Positions 1-7,193 of a stretch of DNA of 19,808 nt are shown piece by piece. Within the stretch, counting starts at the first letter, position 1; every line of letters begins with the position of its first letter. Source of the stretch: APNM01 sp040361335 (lineage in GTDB: Bacteria > Pseudomonadota > Gammaproteobacteria > Nevskiales > Salinisphaeraceae); NCBI RefSeq assembly GCF_040361335.1, contig NZ_APNM01000026.1:1-19808 (forward strand), read 5' to 3'. The notes under the pieces were generated by a model that ran no database searches, was not told where the DNA came from, and saw nothing but the letters and a program-made list of their open reading frames with translations. The translations under genes were made by a program, and so were the position numbers.

Positions 1-139
1 TACGACACCCATGCCTTGCTTGACCGGGGGAGTCCATATACGGGATGACATATCTCATCTCTCGCGACGCACCTTGCCGGGTTCACGTACTTTGCTTTTC
101 TTTGTGTCCTCTGTGCCTCTGTGGTTAATCGATCAATAT
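1..139. other. Non-coding flank with a short periodic tract
   Basis: No convincing coding sequence is visible here. The stretch lies downstream of the C69 peptidase gene, which ends at 140. Apart from the 9-bp-period tract at 100-126 it shows no clear terminator, promoter or RNA. A long plus-strand open frame that begins here is only the antisense shadow of the peptidase gene. Confidence 0.6.
100..126. repeat. 9-bp-period CTCTGTG-type tract
   Basis: Three near-copies of a 9-bp unit are seen on the plus strand (TTTGTGTCC, TCTGTGCC, TCTGTGGTT). On the minus strand they read as repeated CACAGAG units. The tract lies 14 bp beyond the stop codon of the C69 peptidase. It resembles, in period and position, the CACGGATTT triplicate after gspN at 7063-7089. 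Function is unknown. Confidence 0.6.
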
Positions 140-1366
140 TCAGTCGATGCCGTCGTAACGGCATTGCCGCCGCCAGAAGCGACCCGCGCGGCTGCTCGGG
201 AACGACAGCGGCCGGTCCGCGATCCGCGCCGTCTGGCGGCGGTCCCAGTCGCGCGCCAGCACATCGGCCTCGGCCGGGTCGACCGCCAGCATCGCCCGCT
301 CGGTCTCGCGGAGATCGGCGCGCAGTTCGGCGCGCAGGCCGGCGTCGAACAGCGCCCGGCGGTGTACCCGTTCGTGCCGGCGCCAGAGCTCGGCGTAGGG
401 CTCGCGGCTGACGGGCGTGAGCGCGGACCAGGGGCGGTCGTCGAAGACGGCCGGCCGGAACAGCGACAGGCAGGGGGCGCTGGTGCCGGTGAACCACACA
501 CGCGGGCCACTCGCGCTCAGGTGGGCGACCATGGCGCCGGTGGTCTGGCTGCGGCGGACGGGGCCGGCGGCGTGCAGGCAGACGTCGCCGTTGCCGCAGG
601 CCACGGGATCGTGATCGCCGTCGAGGCGACCGTTCGCGGCGCGCAGGTGCGCGAACCAGCGGTCCGGTCCGGGCTGGTCCGGCACGTCGGCCAGGCAGGC
701 CAGGCTGGTGTCGCGGCGGCGGCGCGCGCCGGCCAACCAGGGCATGAGCCGGGTATCGAAACGCCGCGCGAAATCGACACGGCCGGCGGCGACGTCATCC
801 GACGCCAGATCCCAGTCGTCGCGCAGCGTGAGGGCATTGGAGATCGCCCAGGCCCGGTCGATGCGCCGGGCGGCCCAGGCACGTCCCGCCGTCTCCAGCA
901 CCCAGGCCCCGCCGGGGTCGGCGATCAGGAAGCTGTTATCGTAGCAGAAACGCTTGTCGCGGTGGCCGGCCGGGCCGCCCTGGCCGTGGCGCGCGAGCAG
1001 GGCCACGATCACGTCCAGGGCCTCGCGGGCGCTGCCGCCCCGTTCCAGGCCCAATCGCACCAGGTCCATGCCCAGCAGGGCCGGACGCAGGCCCCGGCGG
1101 CGGGTGAACACGGCCTCGTTGCCGATCGCGACGCCGCGCTCGTTGATCCCCATCTCCGCGCCCCAGGTCCAGCCTGGCTTCGACAGGATCACGCCGTGCC
1201 GGTCCGGCACCTGCCCGATCTCGATGTGAGTGGCGCGCAGCGAGGGCCGCGGGTCGCCGGTGACCCGCGGCAGCCGGATCACCGGCTGCGGCTCGCCGGG
1301 CTCGCGATCCGAGTTCTTGGCGAACCAGGTGCCCGAATCGGCGGTCCAAACCTGCGTGTCACACAT
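140..1366 (-). CDS. Secernin-like C69 family peptidase (N-terminal cysteine hydrolase)
   Basis: A 408-residue protein with the hallmarks of the peptidase C69/secernin group of N-terminal nucleophile hydrolases. Cys2 follows the initiator Met directly (MCDT), so removing Met would expose a cysteine nucleophile. The family block AKNSDRE is at residues 16-22, a GINERGVAIGNEAVF block at about 73-87, and a DNSFLIADPGGAWVLETAGR block at 143-162. These are the conserved core segments of dipeptidase/secernin proteins. The length fits secernins, which run to about 400 residues. No signal peptide is seen, so it is probably cytoplasmic. The ATG start is fixed by the need for Cys2. It is divergent from gspG across a 70-bp gap, with nothing to suggest a role in secretion. 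The real substrate cannot be told: family members include dipeptidases and proteins with no proven peptidase activity. Confidence 0.87.
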   Translation of the reverse strand: MCDTQVWTADSGTWFAKNSDREPGEPQPVIRLPRVTGDPRPSLRATHIEIGQVPDRHGVILSKPGWTWGAEMGINERGVAIGNEAVFTRRRGLRPALLGMDLVRLGLERGGSAREALDVIVALLARHGQGGPAGHRDKRFCYDNSFLIADPGGAWVLETAGRAWAARRIDRAWAISNALTLRDDWDLASDDVAAGRVDFARRFDTRLMPWLAGARRRRDTSLACLADVPDQPGPDRWFAHLRAANGRLDGDHDPVACGNGDVCLHAAGPVRRSQTTGAMVAHLSASGPRVWFTGTSAPCLSLFRPAVFDDRPWSALTPVSREPYAELWRRHERVHRRALFDAGLRAELRADLRETERAMLAVDPAEADVLARDWDRRQTARIADRPLSFPSSRAGRFWRRQCRYDGID

Positions 1367-1388
1367 GTGCGGTAGGGTCCCTGCAGTT

Positions 1389-1397
1389 TGCTACTAT
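1389..1397 (+). promoter_or_regulatory. Probable extended -10 promoter for the gsp operon
   Basis: The sequence TGCTACTAT is an extended -10 element (TGn then TACTAT, 4 of 6 to TATAAT) in the 70-bp gap before gspG. Transcription would start near 1404, leaving a leader of about 33 nt with GGAG at 1425-1428, eight bases before the ATG. No good -35 is seen 17 bp upstream. The same TGCTACnAT form precedes the small membrane protein gene at 8488-8496. Confidence 0.42.
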
Positions 1398-1436
1398 CTC
1401 GGGGACAAGGACGTCTCAACCTCCGGAGCTTAACTT

Positions 1437-1880
1437 ATGGTGCGATCGACGCCGGCTGCGATGCGCGGCTTCACCCTCATCGAAATCATGGTCGTCGTGG
1501 TGATCCTCGGCATCCTCGCGGCAATGGTGGTGCCCAACATCATGGGCGCGCCGGACGAGGCCCGCGCGGTCAAGGCCAAGCAGGACATCCGCGCGATCGA
1601 GGGCGCGCTCAAGCGCTATCGCCTGGACAATTTCCGCTATCCCACGACCGAGCAGGGACTGGAAGCCCTGGTCGAGAAGCCGACCATCCAGCCCGAGCCC
1701 AAGAACTGGAAGCCCGGCGGCTACCTGGACCGCCTGCCGAACGATCCCTGGGGCGAGCCGTACAAGTACCGCAACCCCGGTGACCACGGCGAGGTCGACA
1801 TCTTCACCTACGGCCGCGACGCCCGGCCCGGCGGCGAAGAGGCCGACGCCGATATCGGCAATTGGAACCTGGACGGCTGA
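1437..1880 (+). CDS. gspG: Type II secretion major pseudopilin GspG
   Basis: This is the main subunit of the periplasmic pseudopilus that acts as the piston of type II secretion. The prepilin peptidase site is RG/FTLIE: cleavage after Gly11 leaves Phe at +1 and Glu at +5, followed by the usual hydrophobic helix (residues 16-37). The globular part carries the GspG signatures YRLDNFRYPTTEQGLEAL (61-78), a DPWG turn (103-106) and a C-terminal GGEEADADIGNWNL loop (132-145). That loop corresponds to the calcium-binding region known in GspG proteins. The 147-residue precursor is of normal length. The start is supported by GGAG eight bases upstream and by the short basic leader. It is the first gene of a block that runs to gspN, so gspC-F, which normally precede it, are not here. 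Confidence 0.97.
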   Translation: MVRSTPAAMRGFTLIEIMVVVVILGILAAMVVPNIMGAPDEARAVKAKQDIRAIEGALKRYRLDNFRYPTTEQGLEALVEKPTIQPEPKNWKPGGYLDRLPNDPWGEPYKYRNPGDHGEVDIFTYGRDARPGGEEADADIGNWNLDG

Positions 1881-1894
1881 TCCGGCCCCTGGCC

Positions 1895-2473
1895 GTGCAC
1901 TCTCCGGCCGGACGGCCCCGCGCCGACCGGGGGTTCACCCTGGTCGAGGTCCTGGTGGTGGTGTTCATCATCGGCGTGGTGGTGACCATGGCCCTGATGG
2001 CGGTGGACACCAACGCCGCGGACGAGCGCCTGGAGCGCGAGGCTCGGCGCCTGGAGGCGATCCTGGGGATGGCCGGCGAGGAGGCGGTCCTGTTCGGGGT
2101 CGAGCTGGGCCTGCAGATCACTCCCGAGGGCTATCGTTTCCTGCGCCTGGACGCCGACGGCTGGACGCCGGTCACCGGCGGCGACACCCCGCTGCGGCCG
2201 CACGAGCTGAAGGAAGGCGTACGCCTGCAACTGATACGCGAGGACGAGGAGCGCCGCCGATTGGTCGGCGACGGCGGCTCCGGGGATGCGGATGACGACG
2301 AGGAGGACGGCGAGGATAGCGGCCCGCGGCCGGACGCCCTCTTCCTGTCCAGCGGCGAGATCACCCCGTTCGAGCTGGTGATGACCGCCGAGGGCGCGGT
2401 CTCCCGCTACCGCTACGAGGGCGAATTGACCGGGGACCTGACCATGGAACGCGTCGCGGAGGACAGACCGTGA
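1895..2473 (+). CDS. gspH: Type II secretion minor pseudopilin GspH
   Basis: A minor pseudopilin with the cleavage site RG/FTLVE, Glu at +5 and a long hydrophobic helix, followed by a beta-rich globular domain. I chose the GTG at 1895, which gives 192 residues and a leader of normal length. A TTG at 1862 would add 11 residues and overlap gspG. Neither has a clear ribosome binding site, and translation is probably coupled to the gspG stop 14 bases before. Identification as H rests on its place between G and I and on the generic GspH/FimT pattern. The globular domain holds an unusual run of Asp and Glu (2267-2320, about residues 125-142), with 11 acidic residues in a glycine-rich loop. A similar insert is seen in GspJ. 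Confidence 0.93.
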   Translation: MHSPAGRPRADRGFTLVEVLVVVFIIGVVVTMALMAVDTNAADERLEREARRLEAILGMAGEEAVLFGVELGLQITPEGYRFLRLDADGWTPVTGGDTPLRPHELKEGVRLQLIREDEERRRLVGDGGSGDADDDEEDGEDSGPRPDALFLSSGEITPFELVMTAEGAVSRYRYEGELTGDLTMERVAEDRP

Positions 2474-2913
2474 CCGGAGCCCGCCACAGCCGCGGTTTCA
2501 CCCTGATCGAGGTACTGGTGGCGGTGGCGGTGCTCGCCCTCTCCCTGGGCGCGTTCATCTCCGGCGGCAGCCGCTACGCGGATCACGCGCGCCACATCCA
2601 GGACAAGAGCATGGCGCTGTGGGTGGCCCGCAACAAGCTGGTCGAGTACCAGGTCGCCGAGAACTGGCCGGAGACCGGCACCAGCGACGGTCGGGCCGAC
2701 ATGGGCGGCCGCGAATGGCGCTGGGAGAGCGAGGTCGAGGAGAGCCCGGACCCGGCCGTGCGGCGCGCCGATATCCGGGTCTATCGGATCGTGGACGGTG
2801 AGCCGCAGGACCTGCCCTTGGCGACCCTGTCCGGCTTCCTTACGCCGCGCAGCGAGGACGATCCGGTCACCGCGGTGCCCGATGCCGGCGCCATGGCCGG
2901 CGGGGTCCAGTGA
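2470..2913 (+). CDS. gspI: Type II secretion minor pseudopilin GspI
   Basis: A 147-residue minor pseudopilin. The peptidase site is RG/FTLIE after Gly9, with Glu at +5 and the helix LVAVAVLALSLGAFI. The SMALWVARNKLVEYQ segment (residues 46-60) and the GREWRWESEVE segment (79-89) match the usual GspI pattern, in which a conserved Asn/Lys-Leu stretch follows the helix. In studied systems GspI is the core of the I-J-K tip complex that starts pseudopilus assembly. The start is the GTG overlapping the gspH stop by four bases, so translation is probably coupled. The C-terminal extension after residue 127 is Pro/Asp/Ala-rich and less conserved-looking. There is no close alternative identity. Confidence 0.95.
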   Translation: MTGARHSRGFTLIEVLVAVAVLALSLGAFISGGSRYADHARHIQDKSMALWVARNKLVEYQVAENWPETGTSDGRADMGGREWRWESEVEESPDPAVRRADIRVYRIVDGEPQDLPLATLSGFLTPRSEDDPVTAVPDAGAMAGGVQ

Positions 2914-3605
2914 TGAGGGCCCCGCGCGAGCGGAGCCGGGGCTTCACCCTCGTGGAGCTGATGGTCGCCCTGGCCGTCTTCGCCGTGATGTCGGCGATGG
3001 CCTACGGCGGCCTGTCCAGCGTGATCGAGGCCCGCACCCAGATCGACCGGGCCCTGGCACGCATGCAGGACCTGCAGATGACCGTCCACCGCCTGCAGTC
3101 CGATCTCGGCCAGGTGGCCGCCCGGCGGGTACGCGACGAGTTCGGCGACCTGCGCCCCGCCATCGCCGCCGAGCCCTCGGTCGGCCTCGTGTTCACGCGC
3201 TTCGGCTGGCGCAATCCCCTGGACGAGCCGCGTTCGCATCTGCAGCGGGTGCGGTACCGGCTGGACGAGGAAGGCAACCTGGTGCGCAGCCATTGGCGCG
3301 TGCTCGACCGGGCGCAGGACAGCGCGCCGGTGGAGACGGTGCTCCTGGAGAATGTCGAGCGCGTGGAGTGGCGCTTCCTGGACGGCGAGCGGGAGTGGCA
3401 GGACCAATGGCCGCCACTCGCCTTCGGCGGCTCGGCCAGCGGCCTGCTCCAGGAGGACGGCACCGGCGAGGACGAGGGGGACGATCAGGACGGCGCGACC
3501 CCGCAACAGGAGATTCGCCTGCCGGTGGCGGTCGAACTGCGGCTGACCACGGAGGAATACGGCGAGATCCGCCAGCTCTTCGCGATCGCGGGGGCACAGC
3601 GATGA
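2913..3605 (+). CDS. gspJ: Type II secretion minor pseudopilin GspJ
   Basis: A 230-residue minor pseudopilin with the site RG/FTLVE, Glu at +5, and the helix LMVALAVFAVMSAMAYGGL. The segment after the helix (RMQDLQMTVHRLQSDLGQVAAR is split by the family's conserved LxxD pattern) and the later RVRYRLDEEGNLVR and VERVEWRFLDGE stretches are typical of GspJ. The ATG at 2913 overlaps the gspI stop (TGATG), which is why it is preferred over the GTG three bases earlier. A glycine/acid-rich loop at about residues 181-193 (3453-3491) holds eight Asp/Glu in 13 residues and resembles the insert in GspH. GspJ forms the tip complex with I and K. Assignment is firm from the motifs and the gene order. Confidence 0.95.
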   Translation: MRAPRERSRGFTLVELMVALAVFAVMSAMAYGGLSSVIEARTQIDRALARMQDLQMTVHRLQSDLGQVAARRVRDEFGDLRPAIAAEPSVGLVFTRFGWRNPLDEPRSHLQRVRYRLDEEGNLVRSHWRVLDRAQDSAPVETVLLENVERVEWRFLDGEREWQDQWPPLAFGGSASGLLQEDGTGEDEGDDQDGATPQQEIRLPVAVELRLTTEEYGEIRQLFAIAGAQR

Positions 3606-4531
3606 GGCGTCAGCGCGGTGTCGCCCTGCTCACCGCCCTGCTGGTGGTCGCCCTGGTGGCCATCATCGGCGCCGGCATGCTCAGCCACATGAACCTCGCC
3701 GCGCACCGCAGCGGCAACCTCTGGCTGTCGGAACAGGCCTGGTGGTATGCCGTCGGGGTGGAGAACTGGGCCGGCCAGATCCTGGCCCGCGACGCGCGCG
3801 ACAACGACATCGACAGCCTCGACCAGGCCTGGGCCCAGCCGGTGGACTACCTGCCGATCGAGGGCGGCGGCATCCAGGGCCGGTTGCTGGACCTGCAGGG
3901 CCGGATCAATCTCAACAACCTCGCCGGCGCCGACGCCGATGCCGCCATGAACCGCCTGCAACGCCTGATCGAGGTCGTCACGGAGGCCGACGTGATCGTC
4001 GCCCGGCGCATCGCCCAGGGCGTACGCGACTGGATCGACCAGGACATCAATCCGACCCTGCCGGACGGCGCGGAGGACGATTACTATCTCGGATTGAGCC
4101 CGGCCTACCGCACCGGCAACCAGCCCATGGCCAGTCCCAGCGAGCTGCGGGCCGTGCGCGAGGTCACGGGGCCGATGTACGATCTGCTCGAACCCCACAT
4201 CGCCGCGCTACCGGCGGGGACCGCGATCAACGTCAATACCGCCACCGCGCCGGTGCTGGCCTCGCTGCACGAGGGACTGGACCTGGCGGCGGCGCAGGCG
4301 CTGGTCGAGCGCCGCGAGGAAGCGCCCTGGGACAGCGTCCAGGCCTTCCTCCAGGAGGGCGAGCTGGCGGGGCTGGATATCGACGCCCAGGGATTGAGCG
4401 TGGCCAGCAGCTATTTCCTGGCCACGGGACGCGTCACCGTCGGCCGCGCGCAGCTCACGTTCCACAGCGTGCTGCACCGGTCCGGACAGGACCGGGTCCG
4501 CGTGCTGCGGCACAGCCGTGACGTACGCTAA
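3602..4531 (+). CDS. gspK: Type II secretion minor pseudopilin GspK
   Basis: A 309-residue protein, the large minor pseudopilin that caps the tip. The N-terminus MRRQRGVALLTALLVVALVAIIG gives cleavage after Gly6. The residue at +5 is Thr instead of Glu, as expected for GspK, the one pseudopilin that lacks Glu5. The GRINLNNLAG segment (about 100-109), the WIDQDINP segment (about 142-149, the calcium/helical-domain region) and the INVNTATAPVLASL segment (about 209-222, helix-hairpin-helix-like) are strong family signatures. The ATG overlaps the gspJ stop (ATGA). The open frame extends far upstream, but that part is the shadow of gspI and gspJ. Length is close to the usual 300-330. Confidence 0.96.
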   Translation: MRRQRGVALLTALLVVALVAIIGAGMLSHMNLAAHRSGNLWLSEQAWWYAVGVENWAGQILARDARDNDIDSLDQAWAQPVDYLPIEGGGIQGRLLDLQGRINLNNLAGADADAAMNRLQRLIEVVTEADVIVARRIAQGVRDWIDQDINPTLPDGAEDDYYLGLSPAYRTGNQPMASPSELRAVREVTGPMYDLLEPHIAALPAGTAINVNTATAPVLASLHEGLDLAAAQALVERREEAPWDSVQAFLQEGELAGLDIDAQGLSVASSYFLATGRVTVGRAQLTFHSVLHRSGQDRVRVLRHSRDVR

Positions 4532-4537
4532 CGGTCA

Positions 4538-5785
4538 GTGAAAGGACCATGCATTCAGGTTAAACTGTCGCCCGTGGAAGAACGCTTTCCGATTTATTGG
4601 CTCGGCGCCGATCGTGTGTGCTGGCTGGATGCGCAGGGACGCGCCGAAATCGGTGACGTCGCGGCGGCCGCCGCGGCGGCCGGCGAGCGCGCGATCACCC
4701 TGGTGGCGCCGGGCGAGCACATCCTCATGGTCGAAGCGAATCTGCCGCCGGTACGGCAAGCCGGCCGGCGCCGGCAGGTCGCGCGCTATGCCCTGGAAGA
4801 CCGGCTGGCGACCTCGGTCGACGAACTCCATTTCGCGCTCGGCCGCCGGCGCGGCGACGGCGTCACGCCGGTGGCCGCGGTGGCACGCGAACGCATGGCC
4901 GAGTGGATGGGCGCCCTGCCGGGCGACGATGCCGCACCGGACGCCATCGTCCCCGACTATCTCTGTCCGGCGCCGCCCCCGACCGGCACCTGGCACGTCT
5001 GGCTCGCCGACGGCCGCGCCCTGGTGCGCTGCGGCGAGCAGGCCGGCTTCACCTGCGAATGCGATCTGCTACCCAGCCTGCTCGCGGCCGACACCGGCGA
5101 GGAGCCCGCCCTGTCCGTGCTGGCGGTGGACGACGAGGCCAACCGCCAGCTCCTGGAGCGGCTGGGCGAGCACGGCTACGCGATCGAACCGGCGTACGTA
5201 CGCGACGCCGGCGAGGCCTACGCCCGGCTGCTGCAAAACGCGGCGTCCGTCCGGCCGGCGCTCGACCTGCGCCAGGGCGAATACGCGCCGGTCTCCCAGT
5301 TCGACGCCTGGTGGCGGCCGCTGCGCGCGACCGCGGCCCTGTTCGTCGCCTGGGTGTTGCTGAGCGTGGCCGTGCAGGGCATGACCTACTGGCAGCTCCG
5401 GCAACAGGCGGAAACCCTGCGCGAGCGCAGCGAGACCGCGTTCCGCGAGGCCTTCCCCGAAGTCCAGCGCGTGCGCGACCTGCGCCTGCAAGCCGAGGAG
5501 AAACTGCGCGCCCTGCGCGGCGACGGCTCCGCCAGCACCCTGTTCACCCTGCTCCAGGCCACCGCCGACGCCGCCGGCGGCGACGACGGCCTGCGCATCG
5601 AATCCCTGCAATACCGCGACGGCGCGCTGTACCTGAGCCTGTCCGGCGACAACGTGCAGGCCCTCGAGCGCCTGCGCGCCGGCTTCGGCCGCCAGGATAC
5701 CGCCCGGCTGACGGTCGAGAGCGCCGACGCCGGCAGCGGCGGCGTACAGATACGGGCCCGCGTCGAGAGGGCCACCGAGGCATGA
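4538..5785 (+). CDS. gspL: Type II secretion inner-membrane platform protein GspL
   Basis: A 415-residue bitopic protein. Residues 15-255 form the cytoplasmic, actin-like-fold domain that binds the GspE ATPase. It includes the family pattern RRRQVARYALEDRLATSVDELHFALG (split across 77-102). One membrane helix follows at about 263-284, then a coiled region (285-325) and a small periplasmic ferredoxin-like domain to the end. The start is uncertain: GTG at 4538 is six bases after gspK but has no clear ribosome binding site, and GTG at 4574 would shorten the protein by 12 residues without losing the domain. The N-terminal beta strand normally begins near residue 17, so either is compatible. Its partner GspE is not encoded in this window. 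Confidence 0.94.
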   Translation: MKGPCIQVKLSPVEERFPIYWLGADRVCWLDAQGRAEIGDVAAAAAAAGERAITLVAPGEHILMVEANLPPVRQAGRRRQVARYALEDRLATSVDELHFALGRRRGDGVTPVAAVARERMAEWMGALPGDDAAPDAIVPDYLCPAPPPTGTWHVWLADGRALVRCGEQAGFTCECDLLPSLLAADTGEEPALSVLAVDDEANRQLLERLGEHGYAIEPAYVRDAGEAYARLLQNAASVRPALDLRQGEYAPVSQFDAWWRPLRATAALFVAWVLLSVAVQGMTYWQLRQQAETLRERSETAFREAFPEVQRVRDLRLQAEEKLRALRGDGSASTLFTLLQATADAAGGDDGLRIESLQYRDGALYLSLSGDNVQALERLRAGFGRQDTARLTVESADAGSGGVQIRARVERATEA

Positions 5786-6282
5786 ACGCGCTCCGGCAAT
5801 GGTTCGACGGTCTCGCCCGGCGCGAACGGGTGATGGTCCTGGCGGCCGTCGCGGTGGCGGCGATCGGCCTGTTCTATCTCGGTGTCTGGCAACCCCTGGA
5901 TCGGGCGGTCGCCGACATGCGCGAACGCGTCACCCACGAGCAATCGCTGGCCGCCTGGATGACCGGCGCCGCGGCCGAGGCCAGCGAACTCAAGGGCCGC
6001 CGGCGCGGCACCCCGGTCCAGGGCCGCGGCGAGTCCCTGCTCTCGCTGGTCGACCAGACCAGCCGCGAGGCCGGGCTGGGCAAGGCCGTCCGGCGCATCC
6101 AGCCGGAGAGCGACGACCAGGCGGCCGTGACCCTGGAAGGCGCCGGTTTCAACGCCCTGGTCTTCTGGCTGCGCGACCTGGAACGGACCTACGGCATCCG
6201 CCCGGCCGCGCTCACCGTCAACCGCGGCGAGGAACCGGGCACGGTCTCGGCACGCATGACCCTGAAACGGGACGCGGCATGA
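5782..6282 (+). CDS. gspM: Type II secretion inner-membrane protein GspM
   Basis: A 166-residue bitopic protein. A short cytoplasmic N-terminus contains the typical WFDGLARRERVMVL pattern (residues 7-20). A single membrane helix (about 17-35) ends in the conserved VWQPLD motif (35-40), and a periplasmic ferredoxin-like domain follows. GspM binds GspL and stabilises it in the inner-membrane platform. The ATG overlaps the gspL stop (ATGA), which fixes the start. A much longer open frame in this phase runs upstream over gspL but has no coding character. The SLVDQTSREAGL and ALVFWLRDLERTYGI segments match GspM/PilO-type periplasmic domains. Size is normal for the family. Confidence 0.94.
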   Translation: MNALRQWFDGLARRERVMVLAAVAVAAIGLFYLGVWQPLDRAVADMRERVTHEQSLAAWMTGAAAEASELKGRRRGTPVQGRGESLLSLVDQTSREAGLGKAVRRIQPESDDQAAVTLEGAGFNALVFWLRDLERTYGIRPAALTVNRGEEPGTVSARMTLKRDAA

Positions 6283-7031
6283 GCTGGCGCTGGCTGCTGC
6301 CGCTGGGGCTGATCTCGCTGGCCGTGGGCCTGGTGATCAACGTGCCGGCCGCCTGGGTCGCGCAACAAGTGCAGACGCGCGTGCCGGCGGTCAAGCTCGC
6401 GGGCGTGACCGGCAGCGCGTATGACGGCCGCGCCCAGTACGTGGTCGCGGACGGCGCGGTCCTGGAGGGTGTCGAGTGGCGGTTGCGGCCCGCGGCCCTG
6501 CTCACCGGCCGGCTGGTCGCGGACCTCACCGTGGATACCGACGCCGGCCGCCTGCGCGCGACCGTGGCCCGCGGCCTGGGCGCCACCACCCGCGTCACCG
6601 GTGCCGAGGGCGCGGCGTCGATCGGCTGGTTCGGCCGTCTGGCCGGCTATCCGCAATTGCCGCTCAGCGGCGACATCCGGGCCGATCTGCCGGAGGCCGA
6701 GATCGGCGACGACCTCCGGGTGCGCCGCCTGCAAGGCACGGTCCAGCTCGTGAACGCCCGCTGGCAGCTCGCCAAGCCGCCCATCGACCTGGGCAGCTTC
6801 GGCGGCGAACTCAAGACCGAGGGCGAGGCCGTGGTCCTGGAAACCGCCAACAGCGACGGTCCGCTCGACGTCGACGGCAGCGCCCGCCTCGTCGGGGGCA
6901 ATCGCTACCAGCTGGACATGACCATCCGCCCGCGCGCCGGCGCCGACGAACGTCTCAAGTCGATGCTGGACCTGCTGGGACGCCCCAACGCCGAAGGCGC
7001 CTACCGGGTGCGCGAACGCGGCGCCTTCTAG
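6279..7031 (+). CDS. gspN: Type II secretion protein GspN
   Basis: A 250-residue protein with one N-terminal hydrophobic segment (about residues 5-25), which may be an anchor or an uncleaved signal. The rest is predicted to be periplasmic and beta-rich. The early LAGVTGSAYDGRA stretch and the VEWRLRPAALLTGRL stretch are typical of GspN (type II secretion protein N), whose exact role is not settled. It is present in some type II systems and missing in others. The ATG overlaps the gspM stop (ATGA), so it is the last gene of the same operon. No further gsp gene follows. The stop codon is followed by the repeat-bearing gap at 7032-7193. Confidence 0.92.
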   Translation: MSWRWLLPLGLISLAVGLVINVPAAWVAQQVQTRVPAVKLAGVTGSAYDGRAQYVVADGAVLEGVEWRLRPAALLTGRLVADLTVDTDAGRLRATVARGLGATTRVTGAEGAASIGWFGRLAGYPQLPLSGDIRADLPEAEIGDDLRVRRLQGTVQLVNARWQLAKPPIDLGSFGGELKTEGEAVVLETANSDGPLDVDGSARLVGGNRYQLDMTIRPRAGADERLKSMLDLLGRPNAEGAYRVRERGAF

Positions 7032-7045
7032 ACGGCCCGTTAACA

Positions 7046-7101
7046 CTTCCCGCGCAAGAACCCACGGATTTCACGGATGACACGGATTTGAAGGCGGGAA
7101 G
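7046..7101. repeat. CACGGATTT triplicate framed by an 8-bp inverted repeat
   Basis: Three consecutive 9-bp units, CACGGATTT, CACGGATGA and CACGGATTT, occupy 7063-7089. They are framed by a perfect inverted repeat, CTTCCCGC at 7046-7053 and GCGGGAAG at 7094-7101, which could form a stem with a 40-nt loop. It lies 14 bp after the gspN stop and directly before the larger 10-bp-period inverted repeat. A role in 3'-end formation is possible but not shown. Confidence 0.6.
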
Positions 7102-7103
7102 CA

Positions 7104-7176
7104 ATCCGCAGATCGACGCTGATTAACGCCGATTTTGGTTTGTTTTCTCTGCGTCCATCGGCGTCAATCTGCGGAT
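7104..7176. repeat. 10-bp-period inverted repeat, copy A
   Basis: Two 30-bp arms (7104-7133 and 7147-7176) each consist of three 10-bp units of the form NNACGCMGAT. The outermost unit of both arms is ATCCGCAGAT. The arms are largely complementary, with a T-rich 13-nt loop between them. The element sits in the gap between the converging gspN and cfa genes and ends 17 bp before the cfa stop codon. A long hairpin would form in RNA from either strand, so bidirectional 3'-end processing or termination is one reading. A REP-like dispersed repeat is another. Copies B and C are at 8902-9066 and 15618-15697. Confidence 0.75.
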
Positions 7177-7193
7177 AAAACAAGAACCGAGAA

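Noticed and set aside
11..1375. A 454-codon open frame on the plus strand
   Set aside because: It is antisense to the C69 peptidase, which has a full set of family motifs. Its own translation is low-complexity Arg/Ala/Gly/Pro-rich with no domain, as expected for a shadow frame in GC-rich DNA.
7046..7176. Possible CRISPR array or leader
   Set aside because: The repeat units are 9-10 bp, directly adjacent and without spacers, and no cas gene is present.
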